The notes under the pieces: model-generated
Told to the model about the DNA's origin: nothing
What the model saw: the letters and a program-made list of their open reading frames with translations, nothing else
Database searches by the model: none
From: an uncultured Ruminiclostridium sp.
GTDB lineage: Bacteria > Bacillota > Clostridia > Oscillospirales > Ruminococcaceae
DNA: 64,000 nt
NCBI GenBank assembly: GCA_910588335.1
Contig: CAJUQV010000011.1
Location: forward strand, 25,805 to 89,804
Reading direction: 5' to 3'
Translations under genes and position numbers: made by a program
Shown here: positions 26,046 through 34,444 of the stretch, in pieces
How positions within the stretch are numbered: position 1 is the stretch's first letter
Layout: each line of letters starts with the position of its first letter

Positions 26046-27443
26046 TTAAGGCGTATAAAACATCTGCGTCCAGTAATACTCGTAATAATCCCCCTCAATA
26101 TAATAACATCCCACTCCCATATACTCATGATCTCCCAAAATATTCACCCTGTGAGCGTAATCGCTCATCCAGCAATCCACAACCTTTTGTGCCGTGGGAT
26201 ACCACTTGGCAATGTTTTCTGCTCTGGAGGAAGGATTTGAAAGCCCGTACTTGTCCAGTACGGTAAAGCACTTGGTGCCGTCGGGACGAGTGTGTGAGGT
26301 TTTGAAGGTGGCTTCCCACGCTCTTTCGGTGGCGGCGGCGGTAAGGCTGTCAAGCTGTTTAACCGGGTTTAAACCGTAATCGGCTCTCACCGCATTTACC
26401 ACCTCAAACACCTGCCGCGCAAGGTCGCGTTCCCAATCGGTCTGAGCTCTCTGACCATAAGCTCCGCTTAACGGATATTCGACAATTTCAGTGGGACTGA
26501 GGAAATCCGAGTGAATATACTCTCCGCTGTCTAACTTGCAGTAATGGGTATCGGTTTCGGCCACTATATTGACCATATCGTTCAGATTGTAGCGGTTTAC
26601 CTTTTCGGAACCCTCAATCGCCTCCTTACGGCTGTATATTCCGCCGCTGCTTATGTACATAACGCTCTCGGCGGCGGTTTCCGTCCACTTCGGTGTTTCT
26701 TCTTCGCTTATGTAATCCTCGTGGATAAATTCGCCGCTTTCCGTTTTGTAATAGTGGGTATCCGTTATTGCGACAACCTTGACAGTATCGTTTATTCTGT
26801 AGAGCTTTATTTTTTCGGAGCCTTCTATCGCGTCCGTGCGGCTGTAAATTTTGTCGGTGTTTATATACTTTATTCCGCTTATCTTTGTTTCCGTCCATCT
26901 TTCGTCGGTTTCCTCATCGGCGCGCTCTTCTTCGGGGGCGCTTATGCCGTTTTGATCGCTCTCGGATACGGATTCCAAATCCCATTCGGTGTCAATTTCG
27001 GTCAGTACTCCCGAATCGGAATTATCGGAATTAAGATTGTCGGAATCACCTTCGTCCGGCGAAAGCAAGAATGTTTCCGCATGATACGGGTTGTCCGTTC
27101 CAACAGCATCGGAAGCTTCAAACTCGTCATAAACCGCGGTTTTTCCGCTAAGGACGGAAGCTTCCGACGTATAAACTTCATAGGGTACCCGCTGAGCCTT
27201 CGTCTCCGTTACTCCCAAAAAATCAGACGAAAAGGATATCGCTTTATTCGTAAAAACTCCCGCCTCGGCGGCAGTCATGGCATTGTCGGCAAATTCGCCG
27301 TGCAGCTCTCCCTTTCCCGCAAAACAGACGGAGAAAATCATAACTCCGCTTAAAAAAGCGTATAAGCCCTTATACCTGATACGGCAAAGAGCTTTGAACG
27401 CACTTATACAAAAAAATTTTAAAACTTTCAGCAATTCAGCCAT
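26046..27443 (-). CDS. Secreted CAP-domain protein with SH3-like repeats
   Basis: The 465-residue protein has an N-terminal membrane/signal segment (about 24-44) and a long acidic, Ser/Glu/Asp-rich linker. Two tandem repeats of about 60 residues follow (beginning ISGIKYINTDKIYSR and AESVMYISSGGIYSR) that look like bacterial SH3 modules. A C-terminal CAP/SCP (PR-1-like) domain starts near 345 with FEVVNAVRADYGLNPV, THTRPDG-type SHTRPDGTKC, AENIA and HRVNILGDHEYMGVGCY. CAP proteins of Firmicutes are surface proteins of mostly unknown activity; the SH3 units suggest wall binding. GAAAGG precedes the ATG. A second CAP gene lies upstream on the same strand. Confidence 0.87.
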   Translation of the reverse strand: MAELLKVLKFFCISAFKALCRIRYKGLYAFLSGVMIFSVCFAGKGELHGEFADNAMTAAEAGVFTNKAISFSSDFLGVTETKAQRVPYEVYTSEASVLSGKTAVYDEFEASDAVGTDNPYHAETFLLSPDEGDSDNLNSDNSDSGVLTEIDTEWDLESVSESDQNGISAPEEERADEETDERWTETKISGIKYINTDKIYSRTDAIEGSEKIKLYRINDTVKVVAITDTHYYKTESGEFIHEDYISEEETPKWTETAAESVMYISSGGIYSRKEAIEGSEKVNRYNLNDMVNIVAETDTHYCKLDSGEYIHSDFLSPTEIVEYPLSGAYGQRAQTDWERDLARQVFEVVNAVRADYGLNPVKQLDSLTAAATERAWEATFKTSHTRPDGTKCFTVLDKYGLSNPSSRAENIAKWYPTAQKVVDCWMSDYAHRVNILGDHEYMGVGCYYIEGDYYEYYWTQMFYTP

Positions 27444-27705
27444 TTTTTGACCTTTCTTTTAATGTCAAAAACCAAGGGAAAAGCAATACCCTTATGTTTT
27501 CTCAAAATGTCCCCGCCGGTTTCACCAAGCGAAATTTTAAAACGTTATACCAAGCTTTCACAAAAAACAGCCAACCTTCCGCAAAAGCTTGTTTATTTAT
27601 TTTTCCGGCGCAGCTTTAACAAGCTGCCAAAATTGTAAAGCAATTCCGAGGTTCAGTGTGTGTTATCCCACATTGAACAGAGAGACGAGGGATATCCGAC
27701 AGCGC

Positions 27706-28773
27706 TTAATAATGATAAAATTCCTGAGTCCAGAAATGATAGTAGCTCTGATGATCATTTTCTATGTAGTAATAGCCTACGCCCATATAGGTGTAATCCT
27801 TGTTTAAGATGGCGGCGCGGTGGGAAGGACTGTTCATCCACGCGTCCACAACGCTTTCGGGCGAATCCTGCCCCGCGGCGATATTTTCGCCCCAGCCGCC
27901 GTAGATTATTCCATTTTCGTTAAAGGCTCCCGTACACGTCGTGCCATCGGGGCGGGTATGATCCGCTCGATATTCCACCGTAAGCTCCCATGCTCTCGTA
28001 AGCGCCACGTTTTTAAGTATATCCATTTTTTCAAACGGAGCAAGTCCGTTTTTGGCTCTTTCCGCGTTTGTGAGTTCAAACACCTTGTCCGCAAAGTCCA
28101 GCTCTTTTTCGGTACAGTATCTCTGTTCGTATCTCCCTCCCGTTAAAGCGGGGTCGGGTGGGGATTCGGCAGTCGGTTCGGAAGCGACGGGAGCAGGTTC
28201 GGAAACGGAATCGGAAACCGAGGTTAAAACCGCTTCCGTTGTAGTCGGCACCGTGGCGGCGGGTTCCGTTGTCATGGGCGGATCGGTTTGCGGCACGGTT
28301 GCCTCTTGGGTAACGGGCGCGGTTTCGGGCACAAACGTCGTTGTCGAAACAGGAGGGGAAACGGCTTCCGAATCCTGCTCGTTAAAAGGTTCGGCTACGG
28401 ATTTCTCGGAGTTTTCGGAAACCGGCTGCGAGTACGAAGTCCCGTCGGTTTGCGGCGATGTTGCTCCCAAAGCGGTATCGGAAAGATTCGGCGCCGTATC
28501 GGAGGATTGACGGGTTTCCTGCTGTGCGGTATCGGTTTCCGCTTCGTGGGGCGTTGTTATTTCTTCGGCGGACGTTCTCTCTGTGTCTTCGGAAGCGCTT
28601 TCCTGTTCCGATTCCGAAATTTTTTCACTATCTTCGGAAGGCTCGCCGGAAACAAGAAGCGGGGTGGACGTATCCGAAGGGACATCTTCCGACAGCGCGC
28701 TGCACGCGGCAAAGCTCAGCGCGGCCGACAGCAGCAGGGGGAAAATAAGGAGTCTGACATTTTTTTCAAGCAT
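27706..28773 (-). CDS. CAP-domain lipoprotein
   Basis: The 355-residue product has a signal peptide with a lipobox-like LSFAAC near residues 18-23. A very long Ser/Thr/Glu/Pro-rich linker (about 25-210) follows, and a C-terminal CAP domain (about 225-355) with VFELTNAERAKNGLAPFEK, DHTRPDGTTC, GENIAAGQDSPE and HRAAILNKDYTYMGVGYYY. I start at ATG 28773, with GGTGA seven bases upstream, over the GTG four codons earlier. It is the paralogue of the neighbouring CAP gene but lacks SH3 repeats. It should sit outside the membrane, with the linker spanning the wall. Confidence 0.86.
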   Translation of the reverse strand: MLEKNVRLLIFPLLLSAALSFAACSALSEDVPSDTSTPLLVSGEPSEDSEKISESEQESASEDTERTSAEEITTPHEAETDTAQQETRQSSDTAPNLSDTALGATSPQTDGTSYSQPVSENSEKSVAEPFNEQDSEAVSPPVSTTTFVPETAPVTQEATVPQTDPPMTTEPAATVPTTTEAVLTSVSDSVSEPAPVASEPTAESPPDPALTGGRYEQRYCTEKELDFADKVFELTNAERAKNGLAPFEKMDILKNVALTRAWELTVEYRADHTRPDGTTCTGAFNENGIIYGGWGENIAAGQDSPESVVDAWMNSPSHRAAILNKDYTYMGVGYYYIENDHQSYYHFWTQEFYHY

Positions 28774-29187
28774 AATATGTATCACCGTATATTTAAATTT
28801 TTTCTTGAATGCCTCGGCTTTTGTCGGTTTATAAAACCTGTCTTCATAAGATTTTTTCGTGAATTTTCAAGCAAATTTTGTCATTGATATGGCGGAAATC
28901 CGCAATACTTAATGTATTTCAAGGATTTCCAATGCGGTAATCGGCAAAATTTGCCGAAAAAGACACGTGCAATACCTTGTAAGACAGATTTTTAATATTT
29001 ATATTATAACAGCCAATTAAAGGAATGTCAATGAGAAAATTGTGGAAATTGCCGGAAGCAACAATAAGGCTGCATAAAGAAATTTTCGATTGGTATAACA
29101 TCTTGACTTAAAACACAAGATAGTTTATATAATCAAATAATCATAAAACGCCGCAGTCTCGTTTCGGAGACTGCGGCGTTTTTCCGT
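28774..29187. other. Intergenic region with repeat-like segment and terminator
   Basis: These 414 bases hold an AT-rich segment with a sequence (CGTGCAATACCTTGTAA, about 28964) also found near 52942, and the fliB terminator at 29145-29183. No gene was found. Confidence 0.5.
29145..29183 (-). terminator. Terminator of fliB
   Basis: AAAACGCCGCAGTCTC pairs perfectly with GAGACTGCGGCGTTTT, with T-runs in both directions, directly downstream of the minus-strand gene. Confidence 0.85.
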
Positions 29188-30417
29188 TTAACAAATGAGG
29201 AACACCGCATAGGGAAGCGTATTCTTCTTTTGCAGTATGGAATCCAGAAGAATATTCGATTTCGCGAGGTTGGTATTAAGCACAAGCTTTACCGCATAGG
29301 TTAAGGCCGCTGCCAGTTCCTTATCATTGTACCCATCCTTTAAAAACACCGGAACGCACAGCTTAAGGGTATTGTAAAATACCGCCAGCGCGAAATAATT
29401 ATTCCATACCCCGTCCCTTATATTCTGGGAAAACGCCAAGTTTACCAGCAGATTTTCGATTATATACGGACGCTCCTCCATTATCCCCTTGAACATTCCC
29501 GTAAGTCTTATGTATTCCTCGGCGTTATAACCGATATCCGGCTCGTTGTTCCCTATGGCAAACCCCACCGATATCGCCAGCCTTCCCATAATGCGCCCGA
29601 AGCTCTGGCTTACAAAGGCTGAGGGACTGTTCTGCGCCGTTCGGAACATTTTGTGGAGTATTCTTACCGAGCTGTCGGCGATCCTTTTGTCGCTCTGATT
29701 CGGTGAAAGGGAATCCACTATTTTTCGGCACAGTTCGCTGTCCAGCAGCATTTCCGCCAACGGCGCGATTTTTGAAGCTTCGTCTTTTTTTATGTATTCA
29801 TCCGTTTTCTGACAAAAATATCCTAATATGAGCATTCTTTCGGGAACCGTAAAGCCTCTGTTCTGTAAAATATCTATCTGGGCATTTAGAACGGTCCAAT
29901 AGAATGACAGCTCTTTACATTCCGGGGTAAGTCTCGGAAGAGTAAACATATCATTGTTTATATAGCAATCCTCTCCGTCATACCCATCCTCCGTGATGCG
30001 CAGTCCCTCCGGATGTTCCATCAGAATTTCGGTCACACGGCAGCAGGTAGCGCTGCATGACTGCATTACCGTATCCTTTCCCACCTTCATATGAAGCCTC
30101 GGAAAAACCCGACAAGTCAGACTGAGCGCTTCTTCTCCAAGTTCTTTTTGCAGCATGCAAAGCGAATCTTTTCCGAGAAAATGACATCTTCCTTCGGACG
30201 TAAGCTTCATTTCCGCATAACAAATGTCGGTAGGCTCCTTTTTTTTCTTAAAAGCTCCGTCAATAACCGACCTGAGAGTGTTGCTGCATTTCATTTCCAT
30301 ATAGTTAAAATATTCGCTTTTGGATATGTCAATATGCCAGTATCGACAGCAATTGTCCGTACAGTCCGACCCCGAACATCGGAAATCGTCGTAATAAGCG
30401 AATTTTACGATATTCAT
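29188..30417 (-). CDS. fliB: Flagellin lysine-N-methylase FliB
   Basis: FliB methylates lysine side chains on flagellin. The 409-residue protein has the family's N-terminal cysteine signature YYDDFRCSGSDCTDNCCRYW (Cys 14, 19, 23 and 24), followed by GRCHFLGKDSLCMLQKELGEEALSLTCRVFPR and QSCSATCCRVTEIL. These cysteines are thought to bind an iron-sulfur cluster in this radical-type enzyme. The C-terminal half is helical and less conserved. The gene is 21 kb from the basal-body operon and stands alone. Many clostridial copies are annotated only as lysine-N-methylase, so the target is inferred from the family. Confidence 0.88.
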   Translation of the reverse strand: MNIVKFAYYDDFRCSGSDCTDNCCRYWHIDISKSEYFNYMEMKCSNTLRSVIDGAFKKKKEPTDICYAEMKLTSEGRCHFLGKDSLCMLQKELGEEALSLTCRVFPRLHMKVGKDTVMQSCSATCCRVTEILMEHPEGLRITEDGYDGEDCYINNDMFTLPRLTPECKELSFYWTVLNAQIDILQNRGFTVPERMLILGYFCQKTDEYIKKDEASKIAPLAEMLLDSELCRKIVDSLSPNQSDKRIADSSVRILHKMFRTAQNSPSAFVSQSFGRIMGRLAISVGFAIGNNEPDIGYNAEEYIRLTGMFKGIMEERPYIIENLLVNLAFSQNIRDGVWNNYFALAVFYNTLKLCVPVFLKDGYNDKELAAALTYAVKLVLNTNLAKSNILLDSILQKKNTLPYAVFLIC

Positions 30418-30454
30418 AAAACAGCATTCCTTTCAAAAGGCTTTTTGTCGGATA

Positions 30455-30499
30455 ATACCAATCTTTAATCAATTTTCAGACTTGATTAAAGATTAGTAT
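30455..30499. repeat. R element, simple 45 bp form
   Basis: A single hairpin from ATACCAATC to GATTAGTAT with the inner stem CTTTAATCAA/TTGATTAAAG. This is the minimal form of the family, in the gap between divergent fliB and dpaA. Confidence 0.8.
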
Positions 30500-30558
30500 A
30501 TATTTTTTTATTTTACTATCACTTTTATAAAAAGTCAATAGCAAAAATCCCTCTTCGG

Positions 30559-30567
30559 CATAAAATA
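30559..30567 (+). promoter_or_regulatory. Candidate sigma-K -10 element upstream of dpaA
   Basis: CATAAAATA fits the CATAnnnTA pattern of mother-cell sigma-K promoters and lies about 60 bases before dpaA, a gene of the sigma-K regulon in Bacillus. No good -35 is visible. Confidence 0.3.
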
Positions 30568-30625
30568 TAACAAGACGGCGTAAAAACAAACGCCGTCCCA
30601 TTACCGAAAGAAAGGATAATACCCG

Positions 30626-31462
30626 ATGTCAAGCTTTATCTTTTTGGGCGGCGATCTGCGTATGCTTTATGCCGCCGAATATTTAAATAAAACATACGAT
30701 TGCTTTGCCTACGGCTTTGAAAGTGCGGAGGTCTTTCCCGTACCGGCTGCGGGTGAAATCATACCCTGTGATTACGCGGTGCTTCCCTTGCCGCTGACCT
30801 CGGACGGGGTACACATAACTATGCCTTATCATGGGGAAAATCCCGATCTTGACATTATACTCGGCGCGGTGAAAAAGGGGGGCACGGTGCTGACGGGAAA
30901 GAGCTGTCCTTATCTTGAGCGTATCTGCGAGGAAAACGGACTGGAGCTGTACAATTATTTTGACCGTGAGGAGCTTCAAATATTGAACGCTGTACCCACC
31001 GCCGAAGGAGCCCTTGAAATAATGCTTAAGGAGCTTCCGGTAACGGTTTTCGGGCTTAATGTCCTTATAACCGGCTACGGCCGTATCGGTGAAGTTATGG
31101 CGCGTATGCTCATGGCTCTGGGAGCAAAGGTCAGCGTTTACGCCCGAAGAGAAGAGCAGCTTGCCAAGGCGGAATGTATAGGCTGTTCCGCGGTTACGGA
31201 GACGGAGCTGGTTGGAAAATTGAGTGAGGTTGACGTTATAGTCAATACTGTACCGGCTACTTTGTTTGATCGCAGGAGATTGATGAGAATCAAAAAAGAG
31301 TGCCTTCTGATAGATCTGGCTTCAAAGGCCGGAGTTGAAGATATGGAACTGGCGGCGAGCGTGGGAGTCAGGGTTATCTGGGCTTTGTCTTTGCCCGGAA
31401 GAACCGCGCCGGTATCGGCGGGGCGCATAATAGGAAAGACTATTGAAAATATGTGCAAGTAA
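30626..31462 (+). CDS. spoVFA: Dipicolinate synthase subunit A
   Basis: DpaA/SpoVFA is the dehydrogenase-like subunit of dipicolinate synthase, which oxidises dihydrodipicolinate in the mother cell to make the calcium-chelating acid of the spore core. The 278-residue protein has FLGGDLRMLYAAEYL at the N-terminus, typical of the family, and a Rossmann nucleotide-binding loop GYGRIGEVMARML near residue 153, followed by VIVNTVPATLFDR and LIDLASKAGVE. AGAAAGGA precedes the ATG. Subunit B follows 158 bases downstream. It shows that the organism makes endospores of the dipicolinate type. Confidence 0.95.
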   Translation: MSSFIFLGGDLRMLYAAEYLNKTYDCFAYGFESAEVFPVPAAGEIIPCDYAVLPLPLTSDGVHITMPYHGENPDLDIILGAVKKGGTVLTGKSCPYLERICEENGLELYNYFDREELQILNAVPTAEGALEIMLKELPVTVFGLNVLITGYGRIGEVMARMLMALGAKVSVYARREEQLAKAECIGCSAVTETELVGKLSEVDVIVNTVPATLFDRRRLMRIKKECLLIDLASKAGVEDMELAASVGVRVIWALSLPGRTAPVSAGRIIGKTIENMCK

Positions 31463-31620
31463 TACTATTTGCAAATCAAGTTATATACAAATTATTTGCG
31501 ATGATTTTTAAATAGTGCTTTGGGAGTAATTCTGTTTTCGGATATTATGGCATACCGAAAATTTGTTTAGTTTAAAATCACATAAACGGGTAACACGGAT
31601 AAAAAGAGGAGGTAATCACC

Positions 31621-32211
31621 TTGTGTGAAATATTAAAGGGCCTTCGCGTCGGGGTAGCGATCTGCGGCTCCTTCTGCACCTTCAAAAAATCCTTTGAAGC
31701 GGCTAAGAGGCTGGCGGATCTCGGTGCGGAGCTTATACCCATAATGAGCTTCAACGCCTCCGCTCTTTCGACCCGCTTCGGAAAAGCGGAGGATAATGTT
31801 AAAATATTTGAGGAAATAGCGGGAAGACCTGTTATAAATACCATAGAGGCAGCGGAGCCGATAGGCCCAAAAAGAATGACCGACGTTATGCTGCTGCCAA
31901 ACTGTACGGGCAATACACTGGCGAAGCTGTCGCTGTCGGTTACGGACAGTCCAGTCACCATGGCGGTGAAAAGTCATCTCCGCGGAGGACGGCCGGTGGT
32001 GATAAACGTTGCCACCAACGATGCGCTGTCGGGTTCGGCGAAGAACATAGGTGCGCTGATGAATTTAAGACATTATTATTTTGTTCCCATAAGGCAGGAT
32101 GATTATATAAAAAAGCCCACTTCGGTGGTGGGAGATTTTGACAGGATAGAGGAAACGATTATAGCGGCGTTGGACGGGGTGCAGGTGCAGCCGGTTATTA
32201 CCGTTGTATGA
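31621..32211 (+). CDS. spoVFB: Dipicolinate synthase subunit B
   Basis: DpaB/SpoVFB is the flavoprotein-like second subunit of dipicolinate synthase. The 196-residue product has the family pattern: VGVAICGSFCTFKKSFEAAKRL, the LPNCTGNTLAKL segment and RPVVINVATNDALSGSAKNIG. The start codon is TTG at 31621, supported by AGGAGG eight bases upstream. It is co-directional with spoVFA. No dapA, dapG or asd lies next to it, in contrast to Bacillus subtilis. Confidence 0.95.
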   Translation: MCEILKGLRVGVAICGSFCTFKKSFEAAKRLADLGAELIPIMSFNASALSTRFGKAEDNVKIFEEIAGRPVINTIEAAEPIGPKRMTDVMLLPNCTGNTLAKLSLSVTDSPVTMAVKSHLRGGRPVVINVATNDALSGSAKNIGALMNLRHYYFVPIRQDDYIKKPTSVVGDFDRIEETIIAALDGVQVQPVITVV

Positions 32212-32331
32212 GTTTGCATAAGTGGCGGAACCGTCGCTTTAGGTGAGGAAAAAGCTTGTTTTCCAATCCCGGAGCGGCGGCTTCGCCATTTTTAAGTAAA
32301 AGACACGTGCAATTCTTATGTGGACAGGTTC

Positions 32332-33255
32332 TTATACCTTTTTTACCTCCGCCCCCTTATAAAAATACCCCAGAATTTCCTCCGCCTTCATTCCCTGTTT
32401 TGCCATTTCATTGGCACTGTACTGACTCATCCCCGCTCCGTGTCCGTGTCCTTTGGCGATTACGGTAAAGGATATCCCGTTCCATGTAATCTCGAATGCC
32501 GTAGATCTGAGCTTTAGTATCCTCCACAGCTCTCCGCCGCTTAACTCTCTCCCCCCCACTTTGGCCGAAACCACATATCCGTATTCGTCTCTTACCACGT
32601 CCGAAAACCAAAGGGAATAATCCAGCGGCATCTGAATTTTGGGATCAAAAGCAAGGAGTCTGTCTCTTACGCTTTCCGCCGTCATTTCATTTTCCGTCCT
32701 GAAATATATGTATTCCAAATCCTTTGGACATTCCGCCCGTGCCAGATACGGAAGCGACATATTCCATATATAATCCGGATGAGCTGAAGCTCCTGCCGAA
32801 ACCGAACAGTAAACGCTGTATATGGGCTTGTTTTCATAATAAATACCGTGTGAAGCCCCGTATTCGGCGGCTTTTTTCACCTTCGGCAAATATTCTTCAT
32901 AGCTTTTTCCGTAGTATTCTTTGGCTTTGGCAGGGGTAAAATAAGCCTGACACAGCGCGCTGCTGTCCGACAGCTCCCTGCCCTCGCCGGAAAGCCGCAG
33001 CGCGTAGGTGTAAGCGGCGGAAGCCTGCGCCTTAAGCGCCTCTTCCTCATAAGAAACGTCTATCTGAGCGAACAGACAGCCTGTTAGATATTCTTCCGCC
33101 GAAATAGTTATAATTTCTCCGTTTTCGGTCAGGGTAAGAGTAAATTCCTTCATGCCCCTGTCCGGAAAGCTGTTTCCCCAGATAAGCGCAAAAATCTTTG
33201 GTGCGCCCGCTATCAGCACTGCCGCCGCCACTATCATCACCGCGTATTTTTTCAT
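32332..33255 (-). CDS. spoIID: Stage II sporulation protein D (SpoIID)
   Basis: SpoIID is a membrane-anchored lytic transglycosylase that, with SpoIIM and SpoIIP, degrades septal peptidoglycan during forespore engulfment. The 307-residue protein has an N-terminal membrane helix (about 5-25), then the SpoIID domain with EYLTGCLFAQIDVSYEEEALKAQASAAYTYAL (the catalytic Glu lies in the EALKAQ part), YCSVSAGASAHPDYIW and the C-terminal GHGHGAGMSQYSANEMAKQG. GAAAGGG precedes the ATG. It converges on spoVFB. A minus-strand CATAAACT about 20 bases before the start region recalls a sigma-E -10 box but is weak. Confidence 0.94.
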   Translation of the reverse strand: MKKYAVMIVAAAVLIAGAPKIFALIWGNSFPDRGMKEFTLTLTENGEIITISAEEYLTGCLFAQIDVSYEEEALKAQASAAYTYALRLSGEGRELSDSSALCQAYFTPAKAKEYYGKSYEEYLPKVKKAAEYGASHGIYYENKPIYSVYCSVSAGASAHPDYIWNMSLPYLARAECPKDLEYIYFRTENEMTAESVRDRLLAFDPKIQMPLDYSLWFSDVVRDEYGYVVSAKVGGRELSGGELWRILKLRSTAFEITWNGISFTVIAKGHGHGAGMSQYSANEMAKQGMKAEEILGYFYKGAEVKKV

Positions 33256-33365
33256 TGCCGTCGCCCTTTCATAAAAAGTTTATGAATAAAAATTATTGAC
33301 TAAAGCCTCATAATGTATTATAATAAACATATGCGTACTTTTCGCAGACAAATTCAAGAGCATCT

Positions 33366-33475
33366 TATACAAATCTTTAATCAAGATATAGGCTTGATTA
33401 AAGATTGCTGCCTAAACGCTAATACTAATCTTCGGTCAACAATTTTTTGTCTGTAACCTGACCAAAGATTAGTAT
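33366..33475. repeat. R elements, two tandem hairpins
   Basis: The first hairpin is ATACAAATCTTTAATCAAG/CTTGATTAAAGATTG, and the second runs ATACTAATCTTCGGTCA to TGACCAAAGATTAGTAT. It is followed at once by TAGGGACTGTCTAAAAA, which resembles a MITE end but has no visible partner. Confidence 0.75.
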
Positions 33476-33595
33476 AGGGACTGTCTAAAAATAATATATG
33501 AGCTTGTACCTGTTATAGAACGATTAAAAACAGTCAAAAAAGACGAATTTTCGGGACAGAAAGGAGCGCCGCCCCGATAAGGCGGTATTGTAAAT

Positions 33596-34444
33596 ATGAA
33601 AAACACCAAAAAAATTCTTCCCATAGCCTCGCTCTGCGCCGCCGCGGCGGCAACGATCTTCAGAGTGTTTCAGCTTTTGATTACGGTAGATTACAACGAA
33701 ATGGGCTTCTACTCCTCCGAAGCGGGTTTTTTGCCAACTCACGGGTTTTACCTGTTTTTGCTGATAGCGGCAGCGGTGTTTATCACGGCGGTATTTATAG
33801 ACGGAAAAAACGCGAACGCGGCCTATATGGGAGGTACGGGAGACCTGACTTCAAAACAGACGGCCGTATTCGGGCTGAGCTTTTTAGCGGCGGCTTGTCT
33901 TAAATTCTATATGCTGGTTTTCAGCTTCAAGAGCTTTGGGATAGACTTTTTTGGCGAAGCGGTTATTTTTGCCGTGTTTGCGGCGATAGGCTTTATTTTG
34001 CTTGGCAGCAAGAAAATCAAGCCTTTTGTCGGATACATCATGCTCCTTATAAGCATAAGCTACACCTTAAAATCCGCGTCTCTTTTTATGGGAGATACCA
34101 TTATAACAAGGGTCAGCGATGAGCTGCTGCTTCTGCTTTCCTATGTTTCGGCGGTGTTCTTTTTCCTTTCTTTGGGCAGATATTTTTCGGACAACGAAAG
34201 CAATGGCACCCGCAAAAAGCTTTTGTTTTTCGCTTCCGCCTCCGCCTGTCTTTCCGCATGCGCCTCTTTGGCGGGATATATTGCGCTGATTATAGACGGC
34301 GCGTATATGAAAGAGCATATGGAGCAGCACCCGGTTTCGGAAATAGGAATAATTATCATAGCGTTTACCGTTATTTTTACCCTTTACGGCAAAAAAACGA
34401 CGCTTTTGGAAACGGATAACGAAAATGATGATGAAAACGCGTAG
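33596..34444 (+). CDS. Hypothetical polytopic membrane protein
   Basis: I do not recognise this 282-residue protein. It has about seven hydrophobic segments (near residues 8-28, 43-66, 80-102, 118-137, 140-160, 180-200 and 210-260) and short loops, with a charged end (LLETDNENDDENA). A strong AGAAAGGAG lies 27 bases before the ATG, separated by GCCGCC...GGCGGT, which could fold and bring it nearer. The gene overlaps the next one by 20 bases, so they are translationally coupled. Confidence 0.8.
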   Translation: MKNTKKILPIASLCAAAAATIFRVFQLLITVDYNEMGFYSSEAGFLPTHGFYLFLLIAAAVFITAVFIDGKNANAAYMGGTGDLTSKQTAVFGLSFLAAACLKFYMLVFSFKSFGIDFFGEAVIFAVFAAIGFILLGSKKIKPFVGYIMLLISISYTLKSASLFMGDTIITRVSDELLLLLSYVSAVFFFLSLGRYFSDNESNGTRKKLLFFASASACLSACASLAGYIALIIDGAYMKEHMEQHPVSEIGIIIIAFTVIFTLYGKKTTLLETDNENDDENA

